A program made the position numbers and the translations under genes. From Hyphomicrobiales bacterium (GTDB lineage: Bacteria; Pseudomonadota; Alphaproteobacteria; Rhizobiales; Aestuariivirgaceae), in NCBI GenBank assembly GCA_025359265.1, contig JANYHB010000062.1:1-48447 (forward strand): DNA of 48,447 nt, given 5' to 3'. Shown here piece after piece: positions 42,718 to 48,447 of this stretch (position 1 is its first letter; the number at the start of each line of letters is the position of its first letter). The notes below the pieces were generated by a model that worked only from the letters and a program-made list of their open reading frames with translations, made no database searches and was not told where the DNA came from.

Positions 42718-42972
42718 CTATCCTCCCGGCACGCGCGGAAGCAAATAGATTTCGGCACATTCTGGCAGGGGCGTGTCCCACTGGTCACGGTAGATTTTCC
42801 CACCAATCGAAACCGCCACACCGCGTTTGATGTGGGCTTCCATGCCGGGGTGCAACTCCACCAACGTGCGAAACAATCCACGGATGGTTGTGGCTTTAAC
42901 GGTTAGGAAAAGGGCGCCGCCAACTAAAGGTCGCAGCGCCCCCCAAAGATGAATAATGTGTGTATCGCTCAC
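42718..42972 (-). CDS. MoaD/ThiS-like ubiquitin-fold sulfur carrier
   Basis: The 84-residue product has the beta-grasp pattern of MoaD/ThiS proteins and ends in Gly-Gly (LLPRVPGG), the form needed for C-terminal thiocarboxylation. Its ATG overlaps the stop of the molybdenum hydroxylase large subunit by four bases, so it is the last gene of that operon. It may supply sulfur for the cofactor of this enzyme or be a dedicated maturation factor. Its specific partner is unknown. Confidence 0.78.
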   Translation of the reverse strand: MSDTHIIHLWGALRPLVGGALFLTVKATTIRGLFRTLVELHPGMEAHIKRGVAVSIGGKIYRDQWDTPLPECAEIYLLPRVPGG

Positions 42973-45239
42973 TTCTTTTTGGTTTTGAGAGACTTCAACA
43001 CGCGGGGCGGAGACATGGGAATATGTGTCTGCCGCACACCGGTTGCATTTGTCACCGCAATCGAAACGGCAGCCAATGGGGGAACGATGGATGTTTCACC
43101 AACACCGCGCACACCATAAGGATGATTTGGATTTGGAATTTCCAAAATCTGCGTATCAATGAACGGAAGGTCAGAGCAAACGGGAATGCGGTAATCCAGG
43201 AAAGCCGCATTCTGCAGGCGACCATCTTTGCCGTAAACATACTCTTCGTTCAGCGCCCAACCAATGCCTTGCGCGGCACCACCTTGATATTGGCCCTCGA
43301 CGTAAGACGGATGCATCGCTTTGCCGGCATCTTGGATCACCGTATAACGCTTGATCAGCGAGCGCCCGGTCTCAGGATCGGTCTCCACGTCAGCAATATG
43401 GGTGGCGAAGGAAACGCCCGCATTGTCGGCCACGGTTTCTGCATGGCCTGCAATTGGCCCGCCGGTTTGACCGGCCTGTGCGGCAATTTCCTTTAAAGAA
43501 AGCGGAGTGCGGTTGCCATGATTGACGCCTTTCGCATGGGCAGCGCCATCGCGCCATTCAACCTCAGAAGCCGGAATTTCCCAAATTTTTGCGGCACGGT
43601 CACGAAGTACTGTGATGGCATTTCGGGCCGCAAAAATGGCTGCCTTGGAAGTTGAGAAGGTGCCGCGGCTGCCGTCCGTCATATCATTATGGCCAAGCGA
43701 GGAAGTATCGGCAATGATTGAACGCACCTGATTATAAGTCACACCCAGTTCTTCAGCCACTGCCATGGCAATTGAAGCACGTGAGCCGCCCACGTCAATG
43801 GTGCCTTGTGCAATCGTCACGTTGCCATCAGGTGTAACATTCACGTCCACACACGTTTGGCCACCGAAGTTAAACCAGAAACCACAGGCCATTCCGCGGC
43901 CCATGTTTTTGCCTAACGGGGCCTTCATGTGCGGATGATTTTTCGCAGCTTCTAAAGTTGGCCCAATGCCAATGGGGCCGTATACCGGGCCATATGAAGA
44001 CTTGGTGCCCTGCTTTGCCGCGTTCTTTATCCGGAAGTCAATCGGATCCATGCCAATGGCTTTAGCCACTTCATCGATGGTGTTTTCCACGGCGAAAGCC
44101 GCCATGGGCGCCGAAGGGGCGCGGTAAGCCGCCGTCTTGGGACGATTGACCACGGCATCTTTCGAAACGGTTTTTACATTTTTCAAATCATAGCAGGCAA
44201 ATGCCGTCATCGCTCCAAGCTCAGCCCAGTTGCTTGGAAAGCAACCCCCCTGATAACGCAGTTCGGCCCAAGCGGCCGTGATTGTGCCATCCTTCTTTGC
44301 CCCGATTTTCACATCAATGGATGTGGATGACGTGGGGCCCGTGCAACGAAACACTTCTTCGCGGCTCATGGTCAATTTAACCGGGCGGTTGGCTTTGCGC
44401 GACAGCGCAAGCGCCAAAGGCTCAGCCCACACGTGGGTTTTGCCTCCAAAGCCCCCGCCGATTTCTGAAGCCGTGACACGCAGCTTGTTCGCATCCAAGC
44501 CCAATAAGGTGGCGCATTGGTTGCGATATACAAAGTGGCCCTGGGTACACACAAACATTTCCGCCGAACCATCGGGAGAAACGGAAGCCAATGCCGAATG
44601 CGGCTCTATGTAACCTTGATGTGTCTGCTCAGTTTTATATGAGCGGCTGATCACCATGTCAGCTTCCTTGAACCCTGCGTCAACGTCACCATGGCCATAT
44701 TCGCCATGCTTGTTCCAGTTCGATGCGGCAGTCGGCTTTTCAGAAAGGCCCTCGGTGTAAATATGAGGGTGCAACACGGGTGCGTGAATTTGCAATGCCT
44801 CATCCACATCAGTCACATGGGGTAAGATTTTGTATGTCACATTGATCAATTTCAGAGCTTTGCGCGCTGTCGCCGCATCAATTGCAGCAACGGCCGCTAC
44901 TGCATGACCATCATAAAGGGCCTTGCCGCGCGCCATGCAATTTTCGAGAATATCCATCATGCCCCGATCACCTTGCGTGTGATCAGGAAAGTCAGCAGAG
45001 GTAATGACGGCTTTCACTCCCGCCAGCTTTACAGCTTTCGAAATGTCAATTTTCACAATCTGCGCGTGGGCATGGGGCGAACGCAGCACCAAGCCAACAA
45101 GCTGTCCGGGCATCGCAGCATCAGCGCCATACCGGGCGCGCCCGGTAACTTTGTCAACGCCATCAGGCCGCGCCACACGGGTGCCAATAACTTTAAAGTG
45201 CTTTTCAACCAAAGCCGGGTTCATCGAGTCGAGTGACAT
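42969..45239 (-). CDS. Molybdenum hydroxylase large subunit (xanthine dehydrogenase family)
   Basis: This 756-residue subunit binds the molybdopterin cofactor and the substrate. Visible features are GVDKVTGRARYGAD at the N-terminus, SEIGGGFGGKTHVW (cofactor binding), TAAYRAPSAPMAAFAVEN at the usual active-loop site, and GVRGVGETSIVPP with the catalytic glutamate near the C-terminus. It lacks the AYxCSFR loop of aerobic CO dehydrogenase, so it is not CoxL and probably hydroxylates an organic heterocycle or aldehyde. The three subunits and the MoaD-like gene are tightly spaced. The substrate cannot be read from sequence. Confidence 0.9.
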   Translation of the reverse strand: MSLDSMNPALVEKHFKVIGTRVARPDGVDKVTGRARYGADAAMPGQLVGLVLRSPHAHAQIVKIDISKAVKLAGVKAVITSADFPDHTQGDRGMMDILENCMARGKALYDGHAVAAVAAIDAATARKALKLINVTYKILPHVTDVDEALQIHAPVLHPHIYTEGLSEKPTAASNWNKHGEYGHGDVDAGFKEADMVISRSYKTEQTHQGYIEPHSALASVSPDGSAEMFVCTQGHFVYRNQCATLLGLDANKLRVTASEIGGGFGGKTHVWAEPLALALSRKANRPVKLTMSREEVFRCTGPTSSTSIDVKIGAKKDGTITAAWAELRYQGGCFPSNWAELGAMTAFACYDLKNVKTVSKDAVVNRPKTAAYRAPSAPMAAFAVENTIDEVAKAIGMDPIDFRIKNAAKQGTKSSYGPVYGPIGIGPTLEAAKNHPHMKAPLGKNMGRGMACGFWFNFGGQTCVDVNVTPDGNVTIAQGTIDVGGSRASIAMAVAEELGVTYNQVRSIIADTSSLGHNDMTDGSRGTFSTSKAAIFAARNAITVLRDRAAKIWEIPASEVEWRDGAAHAKGVNHGNRTPLSLKEIAAQAGQTGGPIAGHAETVADNAGVSFATHIADVETDPETGRSLIKRYTVIQDAGKAMHPSYVEGQYQGGAAQGIGWALNEEYVYGKDGRLQNAAFLDYRIPVCSDLPFIDTQILEIPNPNHPYGVRGVGETSIVPPLAAVSIAVTNATGVRQTHIPMSPPRVLKSLKTKKK

Positions 45240-45710
45240 TTAGCCTCGCATTTCTTTTGCTGCGGCCTGCACGGCACGCACGATTTTATCATAGCCCGTG
45301 CAGCGGCAAAGATTGCCGGCAAGGCCAAAGCGGATTTCTTCTTCCGTTGGATCAGGATTTTTGCGCAACAGCGCATCCGCTGCCATCAAAAATCCCGGGG
45401 TGCACACGCCGCATTGCAAGGCAGCGCCATCAATGAAGTGTTGTTGCAACGGATGCAGCTTGGCGCCATCGGCCATGCCTTCAATCGTTTCAACAACTTT
45501 ACCGTCCATCTCCGCGCCAAGCACCAGACATGAGCACACCAAACGCCCATCAAGGATCACCGAACAAGCACCGCAGTCGCCCGTGCCGCAGCCTTCTTTG
45601 GCGCCAGTCAGGCCCAAACGATTGCGCAGCACGTCAAGCAGCACTTCATCTTCCGGACAAGTGAATTCCACCGCATCGCCGTTAACAGTAGAACGTACGT
45701 GAACACCCAT
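45240..45710 (-). CDS. Molybdenum hydroxylase [2Fe-2S] subunit
   Basis: This 156-residue electron-transfer subunit carries two iron-sulfur clusters. The plant-type cluster uses Cys41, Cys46, Cys49 and Cys59 (EGCGTGDCGACS, LVCS) and the second uses Cys100, Cys103, Cys135 and Cys137 (CGVCTPGF, CRCTGY). All eight are present. Its start overlaps the stop of the FAD subunit by one base and its stop abuts the large subunit start. Confidence 0.94.
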   Translation of the reverse strand: MGVHVRSTVNGDAVEFTCPEDEVLLDVLRNRLGLTGAKEGCGTGDCGACSVILDGRLVCSCLVLGAEMDGKVVETIEGMADGAKLHPLQQHFIDGAALQCGVCTPGFLMAADALLRKNPDPTEEEIRFGLAGNLCRCTGYDKIVRAVQAAAKEMRG

Positions 45711-46573
45711 TATTGTTTTCCTCCGGCGCGGGCATAAGCAATCTCAGCAGCGCGGCGCGCCAACACACCCGCCACTTCAGTGCGAAACTCAACAGTTCCA
45801 CGTTTATCATCAATCGGCTTGCAGGCCGCCGAGCATGCGGCCGCCAATTTGGCTTTGGCCGCATCATCCAACTTTGTTCCGACGATCGCGGAAGCTGCAT
45901 CTTTCACTAATAGGGCCGTGATGGCCACTGCTCCCAAAACCACGCGGGCTTTGGTGATCATGCCTTTGGCATCCAGCGAAACATTCACCGCGCATGAAAC
46001 AACGGCAATATCCATTTCGGTGCGCGGGATAAACCGCAAATAAGCATCGCCAGACTTTGGCTTTTTGGCTGGTAGCTCAATTGCGGTGACGAATTCGCCC
46101 TTTTTCAAAGAGGTGCGCCCCACTCCCGTAGTCACATCTTCAACCGCAACCTTGCGACTGCCTTTGGCGCTGATGATTGATACTTTTGCGCCGGCCGCAA
46201 TGAGTGCAGGAACACTGTCAGCAGCAGGCGATGCGTTGCAAAGATTGCCCGACATTGTGCAACGGCCTTGCACTTGCTTCGAACCAATCAAGTTTGCAGC
46301 TTCTACAACACCGGGCCAGGCCTTCGTTAGTGCTGCATTTTCGGAAAGGGCCACACAAGGCACTGCCGCGCCAATTACAAAACCTCCGGCAGATTTTTTG
46401 ATATCCTTCATGCCTTTGATCGCTTTGATATCAACAATCAAATCCGGCTCAACCACGCCTGCCTTCATCTTTACCAACAGGTCAGTGCCGCCCGCCAAAA
46501 CAAAAGCCCGGCCCTTTTCTTTGGCCAGCAAACCCGCCGCCGCTTTAGCCGTTGTCGGCATTTCATATCGCAT
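45710..46573 (-). CDS. Molybdenum hydroxylase FAD-binding subunit
   Basis: This 287-residue medium subunit (CoxM type) passes electrons from the iron-sulfur clusters to FAD. It has the FAD loop AFVLAGGTDLLVKMK near the N-terminus and GRCTMSGNLCNASPAADS, the usual second flavin contact, then RTSLKKGEFVTAIELP. It has no 4Fe-4S insertion, unlike 4-hydroxybenzoyl-CoA reductase beta subunits. It is the first gene of the operon and divergent from the dehydrogenase at 46715. Confidence 0.92.
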   Translation of the reverse strand: MRYEMPTTAKAAAGLLAKEKGRAFVLAGGTDLLVKMKAGVVEPDLIVDIKAIKGMKDIKKSAGGFVIGAAVPCVALSENAALTKAWPGVVEAANLIGSKQVQGRCTMSGNLCNASPAADSVPALIAAGAKVSIISAKGSRKVAVEDVTTGVGRTSLKKGEFVTAIELPAKKPKSGDAYLRFIPRTEMDIAVVSCAVNVSLDAKGMITKARVVLGAVAITALLVKDAASAIVGTKLDDAAKAKLAAACSAACKPIDDKRGTVEFRTEVAGVLARRAAEIAYARAGGKQ

Positions 46574-46604
46574 TTTTATCCACCCTATTCGATGCTTGTG
46601 TGAG

Positions 46605-46617
46605 GATATGTCATATC
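46605..46617. promoter_or_regulatory. Palindrome in the divergent hydroxylase/dehydrogenase promoter region
   Basis: GATATG-T-CATATC is a perfect 13-base inverted repeat in the 141-base gap between the molybdenum hydroxylase operon and the divergent flavoprotein gene. It is a candidate operator for whatever regulates one or both. No regulator gene lies beside it in the window. Confidence 0.3.
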
Positions 46618-46714
46618 ACGCTGGAAGGTCAATCACTTGCGATAAAATGACACTGCATACGGCCATGCGCAGCCAACGTTGACTTATGGCCTGGAATTGG
46701 CAAACCATCGGCAC

Positions 46715-48447
46715 ATGACAAACCCTAACTTGCCCAGCCACGCGCAAATCATCGTCATCGGCGGGGGCATCATAGGCTGCTCCACCGCCTATCATTTGGC
46801 GCGCGACCATAAAGCCGACGTTATTTTGCTGGAGCAAAACAAAATCACTTCCGGCAGCACGTGGCACGCGGCAGGCCTGGTTGGCCAGTTGCGCTCATCA
46901 GCCTCGATCACGCAAGTGCTGAAATACTCGGTCGATCTTTACAAAAAACTGGAAATCGAGACAGGCTTGCAAACCGGCTGGAAAATGAATGGGTGCCTGC
47001 GTCTTGCCACCAATCAAGACCGGTGGACGGAATATAAACGCCTCGCCACCACGGCCCAAAGCTTCGGCATGGAAATGCACTTATTGTCGCCCAGTGAAAC
47101 TCAAAAGCTGTGGCCGTTGCTGAATGTCTCCGATTTGGTTGGCGCAAGTTTTTTGCCAACGGATGGACAAGCCTCTCCCTCAGACATCACGCAAGCTTTG
47201 GCCAAGGGTGCGCGCATGCATGGCGCAAGGCTTTTTGAAGGCGTGCGTGTGGGAGGTTTTGAAATTAGCAATGGCACGGTTATTGGCGTTACCACCAATC
47301 ATGGCTTCGTGAAGTGTGATCGCGTGGTGAATTGCGCTGGCATGTGGTCTCGCCACATTGGTGCATTGGCGGGAGTTTCGGTTCCGTTGCAACCCGTTAA
47401 ACATCAATATGTCATCACCGAAAAACTAGAAGGGCTGGCGCCACAGGCACCCACCATCCGCGACCCCGATCGCCGCACTTATTTCAAAGAAGAAGTGGGC
47501 GGACTAGCGTTCGGCGGCTACGAACCAAACCCTATTGCGTGGGATGTGCATGAGCCACCCCCCACGTTTGAATTCCAGCTCTTTGATGATGATTTCGATC
47601 ATTTCGAACAACATATGGAACACGCGCTGGCCCGCATTCCATCGCTTGAAACTACTGGCATCAAAAAAATGATCAACGGGCCAGAGAGTTTCACGCCGGA
47701 TGGCAACTTCATTTTGGGCCGCGCACCAGAACTGAAGAATTTTTACATCGGCTGCGGCTTCAACGCTTTCGGCATCGCCTCAGGTGGCGGTGCGGGTTGG
47801 GTGCTGGCTGATTGGGTGATCAAGGGTGAAGCGCCGACTGATTTGTGGAGCGTGGATATTCGCCGTTTTTCAGCGTTGCACCGCGACCGCGCATTTACAA
47901 GCACCCGTACGCTGGAAGCCTATGGCAAGCATTATACAATTGGTTTCCCGCACGAAGAATATCAAAGCGGTCGGCCTCAACTAACCTCGCCACTTTATGA
48001 ACGATTGAAAGATGCGGGCGCATGTTTCGGTTCAAAGCTGGGCTGGGAAAGGCCAAATTGGTTTGCGGCAAAAGGCACCGCGCCGCAAGATATCTATACA
48101 ATGGGGCGCCAAAATTGGTTTCACCACGTTGCGGCAGAACACAAAGCCACCCGTGAAAACGCTGGTCTGTTTGATCAATCTTCTTTCGCCAAATTTGAAC
48201 TGAAAGGCAAGGATGCTTTTGCTGCACTGCAGTTTATCTGCGCCAACCAGATTCCGAGGCGAGACAACCGCTTGGTCTACACGCAACTATTGAACACCCG
48301 CGGGGGCATTGAGTGTGATCTGACGGTGGCGCGATTGGCGGCGGATCATTTCTACATCGTCACCGGCACCGGCTTTCGCACCTATGATTTCTTTTGGATT
48401 GCTGACCATATCCCCGAAAGTTGCGATGCCACGCTTGTTGATATCAC
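46715..48447 (+). CDS. Sarcosine/dimethylglycine dehydrogenase-like flavoprotein (3' end outside window)
   Basis: An uninterrupted frame from ATG 46715 runs off the right edge after 577 codons. It starts QIIVIGGGIIGCSTAYHLA (FAD loop), has TSGSTWHAAGLVGQLR with the histidine that binds FAD covalently in this family, NCAGMWSRHIG and GCGFNAFGIASGGGAGW, then from about residue 430 the start of a folate-binding aminomethyltransferase-like part (WFHHVAAEHKATRENAGLFDQSSFAKFELKG). Such proteins demethylate dimethylglycine or sarcosine and hand a one-carbon unit to tetrahydrofolate. A full protein is about 810 residues. The exact substrate is not decided. Confidence 0.9.
   Translation, partial: MTNPNLPSHAQIIVIGGGIIGCSTAYHLARDHKADVILLEQNKITSGSTWHAAGLVGQLRSSASITQVLKYSVDLYKKLEIETGLQTGWKMNGCLRLATNQDRWTEYKRLATTAQSFGMEMHLLSPSETQKLWPLLNVSDLVGASFLPTDGQASPSDITQALAKGARMHGARLFEGVRVGGFEISNGTVIGVTTNHGFVKCDRVVNCAGMWSRHIGALAGVSVPLQPVKHQYVITEKLEGLAPQAPTIRDPDRRTYFKEEVGGLAFGGYEPNPIAWDVHEPPPTFEFQLFDDDFDHFEQHMEHALARIPSLETTGIKKMINGPESFTPDGNFILGRAPELKNFYIGCGFNAFGIASGGGAGWVLADWVIKGEAPTDLWSVDIRRFSALHRDRAFTSTRTLEAYGKHYTIGFPHEEYQSGRPQLTSPLYERLKDAGACFGSKLGWERPNWFAAKGTAPQDIYTMGRQNWFHHVAAEHKATRENAGLFDQSSFAKFELKGKDAFAALQFICANQIPRRDNRLVYTQLLNTRGGIECDLTVARLAADHFYIVTGTGFRTYDFFWIADHIPESCDATLVDI

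Noticed and set aside
42969-45239. Aerobic CO dehydrogenase large subunit (CoxL)
   Set aside because: The AYxCSFR active-site loop is absent; AYRAPSAP occupies its place.
1-48447. CRISPR arrays, tRNA or rRNA genes, insertion sequences, phage genes
   Set aside because: No regularly spaced repeats, cloverleaf-like sequences, transposase motifs or terminal inverted repeats were noticed on either strand.

Overview
The window looks like a chromosomal segment of an alphaproteobacterium, probably near the Hyphomicrobiales. The main reasons are a C4-type 5-aminolevulinate synthase (hemA), system I cytochrome c maturation genes, a zur-znuCBA zinc operon with a ZevAB pair, and sugar and polar-compound ABC transporters of rhizobial type. 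Nearly all genes are metabolic. No phage, transposase, CRISPR array, rRNA or tRNA was found.

Layout. 0-2.2 kb: hemA-hemC (minus strand). 2.2-5.2 kb: a decayed stretch with a probable puhE remnant, an N-terminally shortened hydroxyquinol dioxygenase, the first codons of a maleylacetate reductase, an intact BKACE enzyme, the tail of a LivM permease and the C-terminal half of an IclR regulator. 5.2-15.1 kb: a divergent deoxy-sugar locus of the L-rhamnose type (lactonase, GntR regulator, mutarotase, L-rhamnonate dehydratase on one side; aldose dehydrogenase, four ABC transporter genes and an SDR on the other), with a 32-bp operator between the arms. 15.2-17.5 kb: a lone urtE, the tail of urtD, a broken polyamine-type permease and a frameshifted hydantoin-racemase-like gene. 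17.7-21.5 kb: glpD (apparently without a standard start codon), glpK and a transaldolase-like aldolase. 21.5-26.3 kb: the zinc operon zur - 35-codon membrane ORF - znuC - znuB - znuA - zevA - zevB, with palindromic Zur-like sites in front of zur. 26.3-30.4 kb: deoC - double-domain aldehyde dehydrogenase - rpe-like epimerase. 30.6-34.2 kb: ccmF-ccmG-ccmH-ccmI. 34.2-39.1 kb: glutathione peroxidase, folE coupled to a BLUF photoreceptor, a TPR protein, kynureninase and a DUF1615 protein. 39.1-42.7 kb: kbl-tdh-GNAT-DUF1989, all overlapping. 42.7-46.6 kb: a three-subunit molybdenum hydroxylase plus a MoaD-like protein. From 46.7 kb: a sarcosine/dimethylglycine dehydrogenase-like gene that runs off the window.

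The most striking pattern is that broken genes and deletion junctions are confined to about 2-18 kb, while 19-48 kb looks intact. At least seven different genes survive there only as ends or frameshifted bodies. The best candidates for something not usually annotated are the 35-codon membrane ORF inside the zinc operon, the probable photosynthesis-gene relic in front of hemA, and the folE-BLUF pair. No wholly new multi-gene system could be demonstrated from the sequence alone.
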